Made by a program: the position numbers and the translations under genes. From an uncultured Acetatifactor sp. (GTDB lineage Bacteria > Bacillota > Clostridia > Lachnospirales > Lachnospiraceae), in NCBI GenBank assembly GCA_934394515.1, contig CAKRRU010000003.1, forward strand, positions 1 through 47,966: a stretch of 47,966 bases of DNA. Direction: 5' to 3'. Positions 18,084 through 25,851 of this stretch are shown in pieces. Every line of letters begins with the position of its first letter. The first letter of the stretch is position 1. The notes below the pieces were generated by a model. The model did not search any database, was not told where the DNA came from, and worked only from the letters and a program-made list of their open reading frames with translations.

Positions 18084-20063
18084 ATGAAACGAAGGTTTTT
18101 GGCAGCATTACTTTCCCTGATCATGTGCCTTTCCTTAGTGGCATGTGTGGATGAAGAAGACGTTCTGGTGGATGATGCGCAGGGGACGGAGATCACAGAG
18201 CGTTCGACAGGACAGACAGAGGACGGCAGCTGGGCAGTGTACTGGTATCTGTGTGGAAGTGACCTGGAAACAGAGGGCGGCTGTGCTACCACAGATCTGG
18301 AGGAAATGCTGCAGGTGGACCTGCCGGAGAATGTCAATGTGGTGATCCAGACCGGCGGCGCTGTGGAATGGCAGAACGAATATATGGATTCGTCGGTGAT
18401 CCAGAGGTGGCTTTACAACAGTGAAGGACTTCAACTGCTGGAGGAGCAGGATACGGCCAATATGGGAGATGCCCAGACGCTGTATGAGTTTCTGGACTTT
18501 GCCAATGAGAATTATCCTGCGGACAAAGTGGCGGTTACCTTCTGGAATCACGGCGGCGGTTCTGTAAATGGTGCGGCATTTGATGAAATCTATGATTATG
18601 ATTCTCTGGATCTGGCGGAAATGTATGAGGCTTTCGATGCGGTATGGCCGGCGGATCAGGAAAATCCTGCGCTGGAGCTGGTTGGCTTCGATACCTGTCT
18701 GATGGCTACCATTGATGTGGCAGCAGTCTTCCAGAATTTTGCAAAATATCTGGTAGGTTCCGAAGAGGTAGAACCGGGCAACGGCTGGAATTATACCGGC
18801 TGGCTGGAGGCATTGGCGGAAAATCCGGGAATGACCGGCGATGAATTGGGAATCGTTATCTGCAATTCTTATTATGAAGGCTGTGAAGAGGTCGGCACAG
18901 AAGAAGAGACAACCTTGTCTGTGACAGATCTGACAAAATTGACACCGCTCTTAGAGGCTTATGAAGCCTTTGGGCAGGAAGCATTGGAAACAGCAACCGA
19001 AGAGCCGGGCTTTTTCGCAGAGCTGGGGCGTGCTGCCGCACAGACGGAGAATTACGGCGGCAATACCAGGGAACAGGGATATACCAATATGATAGACTTA
19101 GGACATTTTGCCCGCAAGACAGCATGGATGCTTCCGTCGGCACAGAATGTATCCGATGCACTGGATGAATGTATTGTTTATCGCGTGGGAGGTGTCTATC
19201 GTTCCGAAGCTACCGGATTAAGCTGTTACTATTCCTATAATGGTGATGTGGATGATTTTTTCGGCTACATCGACATGGGAACCGGAGAGGCTTTCAAATA
19301 TCTGTATGCTTATGAATTGACCGGTGAACTGCCGGAGGAAGGTGAGGAATATCTGGCAGCTCTGGATATTCAGGAATTGCCGGAGCTGGTCACTCTGGAA
19401 GATACGGACTGGGATAATGCGCCCCTGGATGTAGATGACGAGGGAACCGCTTATCTGACACTTGGTCCGGAAGCCGGTGATTTACTGGCAGGTATCGGAT
19501 TTTCTCTGTTTTATGTAGATCCGGAGGATGACCTGATGCTGCTGCTAGGTACTGATAATGATATCGTAGCGGATTGGGACAACGGTATTTTCTATGATAA
19601 CTTCCGCGGTGTCTGGGGCGCCATTGATGGTTGTCTGGTGTATATGGAGATATCCTATGAAGGTGAGGATTACAATCTGTATTCCGTACCGATCCTGTTG
19701 AATGGAGAAGAGTACAATCTTCAGGTGGCATACGACTTCACAGAAGAAGAGTGGTACATCATCGGTGCCAGCCGGGGATTGGACTCATGCGGCATGGCAA
19801 GCAAAGAACTCCGTTTGCTCGAAGAGGGAGATGAGATCACTACGATCTGGATGATTTCTTCTTATAATGGGGATGATGATTTTGAAATGTACGCTGCAGA
19901 AGAGCTGACGGTGACTGCGGATACGTCCTTTGAGGAAGCATCATTGTATGATGGATGCTATGCCATGATCTTTGAAATGTGCGATTCTTCCGGTAATTAT
20001 GCATACTCCGATGTGGTAACATTTGACTGTGCGGACGGAGAGATCTATACGACGGTATATTAA
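18084..20063 (+). CDS. Clostripain-family (C11) cysteine protease, lipoprotein
   Basis: 659 residues, with GAGGAGG 6 bases before this ATG and only 11 bases after the PPTase stop, so it appears to be in the same operon. The N-terminus is a lipoprotein signal (MKRRFLAALLSLIMCLSLVAC, lipobox LVAC). The protease domain starts at WAVYWYLCGSDLE. The catalytic pair of clan CD is visible: His in VTFWNHGGGS (about 156) and Cys in ELVGFDTCLMA (about 204). C11 enzymes cleave after basic residues and are inhibited by peptide aldehydes such as leupeptin. The ~250-residue C-terminal beta-rich domain is unassigned. Placement after a peptide-aldehyde-type NRPS suggests it could be a target, immunity decoy or maturation enzyme, or simply a neighbour. 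No strong terminator follows. Confidence 0.88.
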   Translation: MKRRFLAALLSLIMCLSLVACVDEEDVLVDDAQGTEITERSTGQTEDGSWAVYWYLCGSDLETEGGCATTDLEEMLQVDLPENVNVVIQTGGAVEWQNEYMDSSVIQRWLYNSEGLQLLEEQDTANMGDAQTLYEFLDFANENYPADKVAVTFWNHGGGSVNGAAFDEIYDYDSLDLAEMYEAFDAVWPADQENPALELVGFDTCLMATIDVAAVFQNFAKYLVGSEEVEPGNGWNYTGWLEALAENPGMTGDELGIVICNSYYEGCEEVGTEEETTLSVTDLTKLTPLLEAYEAFGQEALETATEEPGFFAELGRAAAQTENYGGNTREQGYTNMIDLGHFARKTAWMLPSAQNVSDALDECIVYRVGGVYRSEATGLSCYYSYNGDVDDFFGYIDMGTGEAFKYLYAYELTGELPEEGEEYLAALDIQELPELVTLEDTDWDNAPLDVDDEGTAYLTLGPEAGDLLAGIGFSLFYVDPEDDLMLLLGTDNDIVADWDNGIFYDNFRGVWGAIDGCLVYMEISYEGEDYNLYSVPILLNGEEYNLQVAYDFTEEEWYIIGASRGLDSCGMASKELRLLEEGDEITTIWMISSYNGDDDFEMYAAEELTVTADTSFEEASLYDGCYAMIFEMCDSSGNYAYSDVVTFDCADGEIYTTVY

Positions 20064-20192
20064 AGCCGGCAAAAATATAGGCAATATCATCAATCAAGGC
20101 AAATCGCATAGTTAATCTCCTTTTTTCTTATTGTACCTGTCATTATAGTAAACAATGTTTAAATAATTATTGATTTTGTGAGAAAACTATAA

Positions 20193-20249
20193 TTGTAAAA
20201 AACTCGTTTTCGTGATAAATTAGATTTGTAAAAAACTTGTTTTCGTGAT
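20193..20249 (+). repeat. Two 24-bp direct repeats at the start of the AAA ATPase gene
   Basis: The 24-bp unit TTGTAAAAAACTCGTTTTCG+TGAT occurs at 20193-20216 and again, with one C-to-T change, at 20226-20249. Start-to-start spacing is 33 bp, about three helical turns. The second copy ends just before the ribosome site of the next gene, a position suited to an autorepressor operator. Confidence 0.8.
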
Positions 20250-20262
20250 TGGAGGCCTTGCG

Positions 20263-21615
20263 TTGAAGCGAAAGATATATGATCAGCTTGTCAGGTGGAA
20301 AAAGGATGGTGCAGGAAAAACAGCACTTTTGATTGACGGTGCGCGGCGTGTAGGGAAGAGTTATGTGGCAGAACAATTTGCCAAAGCGGAGTATAAGTCT
20401 TATCTGCTGATTGACTTCAATCGTGTAGGCGATGAAATCAAAGATTTGTTCCGGAATTACCTGAACGATTTGGATACTTTGTTTATGTATCTGTCCGGAT
20501 ACTACAACGTCAAACTGTATGAACATGAATCCCTTATTATTTTTGACGAGGTGCAGATGTTCCCCCGTGCGCGGGCGGCAATCAAATATCTGGTTGCGGA
20601 TAGCCGGTATGATTATCTGGAAACAGGGTCGCTTATGTCTATCAGGAAAAATGTCAAGGACATCGTTATTCCTTCCGAAGAACGACATATCAAGATGTAT
20701 CCGATGGATTTTGAAGAATTTCTGTGGGCGATGGGCAATGATACCTTGATGGAAATTGTTCGTAAACAATTCGATGCCCGGAAAGCTATGGGACAGGTGA
20801 TGCACCGTAAGGCAATGGACTATTTCCGACAGTATCTCATTGTGGGTGGAATGCCGCAGGCGGTGCAGGAATATGCTGAAAGCAAAGATTTTGACCGGGT
20901 AGACCGCATTAAACGAGACATTCTGACCCTTTATCGGGCGGATATCGTAAAACATGCCACAGGTTATGAAATGAAAGTAGAGAGTATTTTTGATGAAATT
21001 CCGGCTCAGCTTCAGAAGCATGAGAAGCGATTTAAGCTGTCTTCCCTGAAAAAGGAGGCTCGCTTCCGGGAGTATGAAGATGCGCTGTTCTGGCTGGATG
21101 ATGCCATGATTGCGAACATCTGCTATAACTCCACAGAACCGAATATTGGTTTAAAGCTGAATATGGATCGCATGACCCTTAAGTGCTATATGGGAGACAC
21201 AGGGCTGCTGATCAGCCACGCTTTTGACGAAAATGGTCTGGTCAGCGAAGAAATCTATAAAAAGCTGTTGTTTGACAAACTGGAAGTCAATAAGGGAATG
21301 ATCATAGAGAATATCGTGGCGCAGATGCTTGCTGCCGGCGGTCACAAGCTGTATTTTTATTCTAATCCGTCGAGGAACGATAAGGATGCCCGGATGGAGA
21401 TTGACTTCTTAATCGCCAAGAGTAAAATCAGTAGTCGGCATAACATTTCGCCCATTGAAGTCAAGTCCGGTAAAAATTATACACTGACTTCTCTGCGGAA
21501 ATTCATGGAACGTTATGCCGAACAGGCCGGCACTGCCTATGTACTGCACACCGGTGACCTGAAAGAAGGGGATGGGATCACGTATCTGCCTCTTTATATG
21601 ACACCACTACTATGA
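20263..21615 (+). CDS. AAA+ ATPase with C-terminal DUF4143 (PD-(D/E)XK-like) domain
   Basis: About 450 residues. A TTG start is preferred because GGAGG lies 7 bases upstream; the GTG at 20245 lies inside the repeat. Walker A is atypical but recognisable (LLIDGARRVGKSYVAEQFA) and Walker B is ESLIIFDEVQMFPRA. The sensor-like LETGSLMSI and YPMDFEEFLWAMG follow in the usual order. The C-terminal half is DUF4143, ending in EIDFLIAKS and SPIEVKSGKNY, a nuclease-like Asp...Glu-x-Lys pattern. These ATPases are common multicopy accessory genes in gut Bacteroidetes and Clostridia and have no settled function. It stands alone and carries its own repeat-bearing control region, suggesting self-regulation. 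Confidence 0.85.
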   Translation: MKRKIYDQLVRWKKDGAGKTALLIDGARRVGKSYVAEQFAKAEYKSYLLIDFNRVGDEIKDLFRNYLNDLDTLFMYLSGYYNVKLYEHESLIIFDEVQMFPRARAAIKYLVADSRYDYLETGSLMSIRKNVKDIVIPSEERHIKMYPMDFEEFLWAMGNDTLMEIVRKQFDARKAMGQVMHRKAMDYFRQYLIVGGMPQAVQEYAESKDFDRVDRIKRDILTLYRADIVKHATGYEMKVESIFDEIPAQLQKHEKRFKLSSLKKEARFREYEDALFWLDDAMIANICYNSTEPNIGLKLNMDRMTLKCYMGDTGLLISHAFDENGLVSEEIYKKLLFDKLEVNKGMIIENIVAQMLAAGGHKLYFYSNPSRNDKDARMEIDFLIAKSKISSRHNISPIEVKSGKNYTLTSLRKFMERYAEQAGTAYVLHTGDLKEGDGITYLPLYMTPLL

Positions 21616-21630
21616 TGATAAGTGCAAATT

Positions 21631-21680
21631 CATCAGAATCTGTAACAACTTGTTGCAAATTCTGATGAGGGAATGTTTTT
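21631..21680 (+). terminator. Likely terminator after the AAA/DUF4143 gene
   Basis: CATCAGAAT (21631-21639) and ATTCTGATG (21659-21667) are perfect inverted repeats, with a partial inner stem (GTAACAA/TTGTTGC). TTTTT follows after a short spacer. The distance from hairpin to T-run is longer than ideal. Confidence 0.5.
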
Positions 21681-21755
21681 AAGAATTGATTCGAATATCA
21701 GCAGCCCGATATGGTACACAATGCAGGAGATCAGCAAAGCAGTAAGATATTTTCC

Positions 21756-21784
21756 TTGCCATTTATGATCATGTTGTGTATAGT
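21756..21784 (+). promoter_or_regulatory. Promoter of the fluoride-riboswitch transcript
   Basis: TTGCCA (21756-21761), a 17-bp spacer, then TATAGT (21779-21784). Transcription would start near 21791, only a few bases before the riboswitch aptamer. Confidence 0.75.
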
Positions 21785-21793
21785 GTACTTATT

Positions 21794-21889
21794 GGGAATG
21801 AGGTTCTCCCTTGGTAGATGTGATACCTAAACCGCTTATGAAAGCTGATGACTTCTGCGATGAAACAACGCAGGAAGTGTCAGCTTTTT
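21794..21889 (+). promoter_or_regulatory. Fluoride riboswitch (crcB motif) with terminator expression platform
   Basis: The aptamer (21794-21859) reads GGGAATGAGG-TTCTCCC, an optional small hairpin (GGTA...TACC), then AAACCGCTTATGAAAGC and TGATGACTTCTGC. This follows the known crcB pattern (GGxGATGxGG...CCTCC, AACCGC, GCTGATGxxxxCTxC), including the GAGGT/ACTTC pseudoknot. The aptamer's 3' strand can instead pair with bases 21869-21888, forming a long hairpin followed by TTTTT. Fluoride binding should therefore prevent termination and switch on the antiporter gene 22 bases further on. Fluoride riboswitches are known to control CrcB/Fluc, CLC-F and some Na+/H+ antiporter genes. Confidence 0.85.
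21841..21889 (+). terminator. Riboswitch-controlled terminator
   Basis: The arms AAAGCTGATGACTTCTGCG and CGCAGGAAGTGTCAGCTTT pair over about 19 bases with few mismatches and run into TTTTT. The left arm is the same sequence as the 3' part of the fluoride aptamer, so the two structures exclude each other. Confidence 0.8.
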
Positions 21890-21911
21890 CTGCGTATTAA
21901 GGAGGATTTTT

Positions 21912-23087
21912 ATGTTATTAAGTATCGCGATGATTATGATGTTGGGGCTGCTCCTGGGCAGTCTCTGTCAAAAAGCAAAATTACCGAGTCTGTTGGGAAT
22001 GCTGGCAACGGGGATTGTGTTAGGACCCTATGTGCTGAATGTAATAGACGGTTCTATTTTATCTATTTCTGCGGACATCCGGAAGATTGCCCTTGTGATT
22101 ATTCTTACGAGAGCCGGATTAAGTCTCGATATTTCCGGGTTAAAAAAGATAGGAAGATCGGCGGTTATGATGTGTTTTGTTCCGGCAAGCTTTGAACTGA
22201 TCGGAATCATCTGTCTGGCACCGAAGCTATTGGGAATATCATTGCTGGAAGCTGCAATCATGGGAGCCGTGCTCGCCGCGGTATCACCGGCGGTGGTAGT
22301 ACCCAGAATGGTGAGATTGATGGAAGAAGGTTACGGAGCAGATAAAAACATACCGCAGCTTATTCTCGCAGGCGCATCGGTAGATGATGTGTACGTGATT
22401 GTATTGTTTACAACCTTTGTCGGAATGGCGCAGGGCGACGGAATCTCCGTGATCCGGTTTGTCAATATACCGGTATCTATCATTTTAGGAATCCTGATCG
22501 GTCTGGGATCGGGGTGGCTGCTTGCGTATCTGTTCCGGAAAGTGCATATGAGAGACACCGTCAAAATCATGATCATCTTAGCGGTTTCTTTCATACTGGT
22601 AGAGCTGGAGAATCGAATCAGTACACCGATCACATTTTCTGCGCTGATTGCCATTATGTTTGCGGGAGTTTCCCTACAGAGATATAAAAAAGAAGTCGCC
22701 GTACGTTTATCGGCAAAATACAATAAACTATGGGTTGCCGCAGAGGTATTCCTATTTGTATTAGTCGGAGCAACGGTGAATATTCATTATTTAGGCAATG
22801 TGGGGGCAAAGGCTTTACTGGTAATCGCCGGAGCATTGATATTCCGAATGCTTGGAGTATTTATCTGCCTGCTTGGCACGGAACTGAGCGGGAAGGAAAA
22901 ATTGTTCACAATGCTTGCGTATACACCGAAGGCAACCGTTCAGGCCGCAATCGGTGGAATACCGCTGAGTCTGGGACTGGCATGTGGGGATATCGTGCTG
23001 ACGGTAGCAGTACTGGCAATTGTAATCACAGCGCCGCTTGGAGCGTTTGCCATAGACAGCACGTATGCGAAGTTACTTAAAAAGTAA
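21912..23087 (+). CDS. Cation:proton antiporter (CPA family), fluoride-riboswitch controlled
   Basis: 391 residues, AAGGAGG before the ATG. About 12 hydrophobic segments cover the whole length with no cytoplasmic C-terminal domain. Motifs of the Na+/H+ exchanger domain include LPSLLGMLATGIVLGPYVL near the N-terminus, LTRAGLSLDISGLKK, a central AVSPAVVVPRMVRLMEEG and the acidic ASVDDVYVIVLF. The fluoride riboswitch in its leader suggests the protein helps clear fluoride or restore ion balance under fluoride stress. No crcB/fluc or CLC-F gene is visible in the window. Whether it moves F- itself or exchanges cations is unknown. Confidence 0.87.
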   Translation: MLLSIAMIMMLGLLLGSLCQKAKLPSLLGMLATGIVLGPYVLNVIDGSILSISADIRKIALVIILTRAGLSLDISGLKKIGRSAVMMCFVPASFELIGIICLAPKLLGISLLEAAIMGAVLAAVSPAVVVPRMVRLMEEGYGADKNIPQLILAGASVDDVYVIVLFTTFVGMAQGDGISVIRFVNIPVSIILGILIGLGSGWLLAYLFRKVHMRDTVKIMIILAVSFILVELENRISTPITFSALIAIMFAGVSLQRYKKEVAVRLSAKYNKLWVAAEVFLFVLVGATVNIHYLGNVGAKALLVIAGALIFRMLGVFICLLGTELSGKEKLFTMLAYTPKATVQAAIGGIPLSLGLACGDIVLTVAVLAIVITAPLGAFAIDSTYAKLLKK

Positions 23088-23223
23088 AGATTTGTTTGCA
23101 CATTTGCTATGGAAACATTATCTTCAGCATGTTTTTGAAAAACTTTGAAGAAAGAATGGAAGCCGGATATGGTATAAATTAAAAAATTCTACAGAGCAGT
23201 TGGAAAAAGAAAGAAGGCGTGAT

Positions 23224-23286
23224 ATGATAAGAAAAGTCCGAAAAGACACAAATAGACAGGTATGCATGGAGAATATGGAATCATGA
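23224..23286 (+). CDS. Possible 20-residue leader ORF overlapping the YitT-family gene
   Basis: An ATG with a modest GAAGG ribosome site opens a basic 20-residue ORF (MIRKVRKDTNRQVCMENMES). Its TGA overlaps the ATG of the next gene as ATGA, the classic layout for translational coupling. There is no homology support and it may be chance. Confidence 0.25.
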   Translation: MIRKVRKDTNRQVCMENMES

Positions 23287-24137
23287 AGAAGAAACTGAAT
23301 TACGCGGAAATAATAAAGGAGACGGCGATTCTGACTGTGGCGGTGGCGATTATCGCGGCAGCAGTCTATTTTTTCCTGGTGCCGAGCCATGCATCGGTCA
23401 GTAGTATCTCCGGTCTGGGAATCGTATTGGCTAACTTTATTCCGCTTCCGTTATCAGCCATTACCATGATTCTGAACGTGGTACTTTTGATTATCGGATT
23501 TGTTACCTGCGGAAGAGAGTTCGGAGTAAAAACGGTATATACCAGTATTATGCTGCCGGTATTTTTGGGAATTTTCGAACAGATTTTTCCAAATTTCAAT
23601 TCCCTGACAGACAGTCAGGAACTGGATGTGCTCTGTTATATTCTGGTGGTCAGCGTGGGCTTAAGTATTTTGTTCAACCGGAATGCTTCTTCCGGCGGTC
23701 TGGATATTGTAGCGAAGATCATGAACAAATATCTGCATATGGAGTTGGGCAAGGCCATGTCCCTGTCCGGGATGTGTGTGGCGTTGTCCGCAGCGTTGGT
23801 ATATGACAAGAAGACAGTGGTACTGAGTATCCTCGGTACTTATTTCAACGGAATTATTCTGGACCATTTCATTTTTGATAATAATATCAAGCGGCGCGTC
23901 TGCATTATTACAAAAAGGGAAGAGGAACTGCGCCGGTTTATTACCCGGGATCTGCACAGTGGAGCTACGATCTACGAAGCCATCGGTGCATATAATTTTG
24001 AGAAACATAACGAGATCATCACAATTGTAGATAAAAGCGAATATCAGAGACTTATGAAATTTATAAATGAGTTGGATCCGAAAGCGTTTATTACCGTTTA
24101 TACCGTATCGAGTATGCGATACCAGCCGAAGATGTAA
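23283..24137 (+). CDS. YitT family membrane protein (DUF161 + DUF2179)
   Basis: 284 residues, with the start at MKKKLNYAEIIKE (GGAGA about 10 bases upstream). Five to six hydrophobic segments fill the first ~190 residues and include the family signature ASSGGLDIVAKIMNKY. The soluble C-terminal ~80 residues form DUF2179, with RRVCIITKREEELRRFI and HSGATIYEAIGAY. The family is widespread in Firmicutes; its role is not settled, although some members are linked to membrane transport. A strong terminator follows. Confidence 0.9.
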   Translation: MKKKLNYAEIIKETAILTVAVAIIAAAVYFFLVPSHASVSSISGLGIVLANFIPLPLSAITMILNVVLLIIGFVTCGREFGVKTVYTSIMLPVFLGIFEQIFPNFNSLTDSQELDVLCYILVVSVGLSILFNRNASSGGLDIVAKIMNKYLHMELGKAMSLSGMCVALSAALVYDKKTVVLSILGTYFNGIILDHFIFDNNIKRRVCIITKREEELRRFITRDLHSGATIYEAIGAYNFEKHNEIITIVDKSEYQRLMKFINELDPKAFITVYTVSSMRYQPKM

Positions 24138-24210
24138 ATAAGAAGCAACGAAGAAGTCATGAATTTTTGTTTGACTTTTTAAAATTTGAGAAATATAATG
24201 ATTTTGCCAT

Positions 24211-24273
24211 AAAAAGTGTGTAGCTTATCAGCGTAAGTCCAACTTATGAGACCGATAAGCACACACTTTTTTT
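24211..24273 (+). terminator. Intrinsic terminator after the YitT-family gene
   Basis: AAAAAGTGTGTAGCTTATC pairs with GATAAGCACACACTTTTT with one small bulge, and an inner CGTAAG/CTTATG stem extends the structure. It ends in a run of seven T. It also insulates the remnants downstream. Confidence 0.8.
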
Positions 24274-24309
24274 ATGCAGAAAGAGGAGGCTAAAAAGGAG
24301 GATGAAAAA

Positions 24310-24720
24310 ATGGCAGAAAGTAACAAATATGGCCTTCTGTATACCGCAGCATTGATGATTCTGGGGATTCTTATTACGGAGATCTTTTCGGGAGCATTTG
24401 CAACACTGTTTAATGCCGGGGAGTCCAGAGAGTATTTTATCAGCGCAATGCGGATCATTTCTATCAGCTTTATTTTTGCCGGAATCAATGTAGCATATCA
24501 GGGAATTTTTCAGGCAATGGAAGGCGGTATCCAGTCGCTTGTGATCTCATTGCTCAGACAGCTTGTGATCATATTGCCTCTGGCAGGGATTTTCTCCGTA
24601 TTTGTGAGAAACGGGTAGATGGGTGTCCCACTGATCTGGTGGGCGTTTCCGATTACAGAGCTTGTTGCCTGTCTGGTCGGATATGTATTTTTAAAGAAAA
24701 TCATCAAAGAGAAAGTGTAA
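24310..24720 (+). pseudogene. MATE exporter remnant: start codon joined to the C-terminal quarter, then a nonsense codon
   Basis: A good ribosome site (AAAAAGGAGGATG) and start (ATGGCAGAAAG, the same first 11 bases as the intact MATE gene at 6166) lead directly into late transmembrane helices: [19 protein letters not shown], then [26 protein letters not shown] at 24616-24618 interrupts the frame. The same frame continues [21 protein letters not shown] to a natural-looking end (KKIIKEKV). Roughly 300 N-terminal residues are missing. This is an internally deleted, stop-interrupted MATE gene. Confidence 0.8.
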
Positions 24721-24743
24721 AATAATATCATCGGGAAGGCAGC

Positions 24744-25058
24744 ATGTACCTCGGCAAGATCGTGAAAGGACAGAAACTGTTGATCATTCTGTCATTGGGT
24801 TACGGAGCAACACAGGGCGTCGCACACCAGAGCAAAAGCGTATTTGAATTAAGCAAAGCAGATCAGACCACCGACTGGTTTACGAAGGGAATGGAGGCAG
24901 TATGTCTCGCTCCCACAGCCATGAACCAGCAGAAATTCCTGTTCGAACTGAAGGATGGTGTCGTAACGGCGAAGGCGTTAAACGGTTTCTATACCAAGAT
25001 CGACCTTGGAATCGCAAAGTATCATTTTGAGGCAGCATCGGGACATGAGGTTAAATAA
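24744..25058 (+). pseudogene. Nitroreductase family C-terminal fragment
   Basis: The peptide holds LGYGATQGVAHQSK, DWFTKGMEAVCLAPTAMNQQKF and IDLGIAKYHFEAAS, which are the C-terminal half of FMN-dependent nitroreductases of the Clostridia type. The N-terminal half with the FMN-binding Arg motif is absent. No good ribosome site precedes the first Met, so it is probably inactive. Its stop overlaps the start of the next fragment (TAATG). Confidence 0.75.
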
Positions 25059-25198
25059 TGCAAAACCAAAATGAGATAGATGAGCTGGCATCGGATTTCG
25101 AAAAATGCCGGAAAATACTGTTGGCGTTCGGAGATGAGAACAGGCAGCACATGATCCTGGATCTGAAAATCTATCAAAAATTATTAGTTATCGATTAG
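25058..25198 (+). pseudogene. Truncated ArsR-family regulator (first ~46 residues)
   Basis: The peptide reads ELASDFEKCRKILLAFGDENRQHMILDL before a stop. This matches the first helices of ArsR/SmtB winged-helix repressors (KIxxALGDExRxxIL). The recognition helix and wing are missing. It overlaps the nitroreductase fragment by one base, implying an ancestral nitroreductase-ArsR pair. Confidence 0.55.
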
Positions 25199-25338
25199 AA
25201 AACGTGTAACTGATAAAATATAGGAAAATATCACTGAGGGAAATGATTGCATTTTACAGACACGAGATTAAAATAGGAAAGAGAAGTAAAAGATACTGCC
25301 ATAAAATATAAAAAACATGATATTTAAGGGATAAAGTC

Positions 25339-25851
25339 ATGAATAAGAAAAACGCCAAGGACAATCTATATGAGCATATCGTGCATCCGTTTCCGCCGCT
25401 GTACGATGAACATTCCGAAATCCTCATACTGGGGAGCCTTCCGTCTGTAAAATCAAGGGAGCAGATGTTCTTTTACGGGCATCCGCAGAACCGGTTCTGG
25501 AAAGTGATTGCCGCAGTTACGGGAGAAGAAGTGCCCACAACCATAGAAGAAAAGAAAGCGCTGCTACACCAAAACCATATCGCACTATGGGATACGATCT
25601 ATAGCTGCGATATTATCGGTTCCAGTGACAGCAGCATCCGAAATGTCGTTCCGACAGATCTGTCACCGATCATAGAACACTCTCAGATCAAGAGGATATT
25701 CTGCAACGGAAATACTTCGGCAAAATATTATAAAAAATATCAGCAGAATCTATTAGGGACGGAAAGCATTACGCTGCCGTCCACAAGTCCCGCAAATGCG
25801 GCATTTTCTCTGGAAAAGTTAATCAACATCTGGGGTTCTTGGCTGCAATAA
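25339..25851 (+). CDS. DNA-deoxyinosine glycosylase (uracil-DNA glycosylase superfamily)
   Basis: 170 residues, with AAGGGATAAAG upstream. Motif 1 ILILGSLPSVKSREQMFFYGHPQNRFWKV is split here as ILILGSLPSVKSRE and FYGHPQNRFWKV. It marks the family-6 (HDG) group, which removes hypoxanthine and related bases. The second motif LPSTSPANA sits near the C-terminus as expected. Full length for the family. It is a single gene whose 3' end overlaps the convergent HAD gene by 29 bases. Confidence 0.85.
   Translation: MNKKNAKDNLYEHIVHPFPPLYDEHSEILILGSLPSVKSREQMFFYGHPQNRFWKVIAAVTGEEVPTTIEEKKALLHQNHIALWDTIYSCDIIGSSDSSIRNVVPTDLSPIIEHSQIKRIFCNGNTSAKYYKKYQQNLLGTESITLPSTSPANAAFSLEKLINIWGSWLQ

Noticed and set aside
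20064..20192. Terminator after the clostripain gene
   Set aside because: Only weak, short inverted repeats and no good T-run after a stem; not supportable.
25823..25851. Shared 29-base convergent overlaps (here and at 3988-4016) as a common signal
   Set aside because: The two overlaps have the same length but unrelated sequence, so the match is taken as coincidence.
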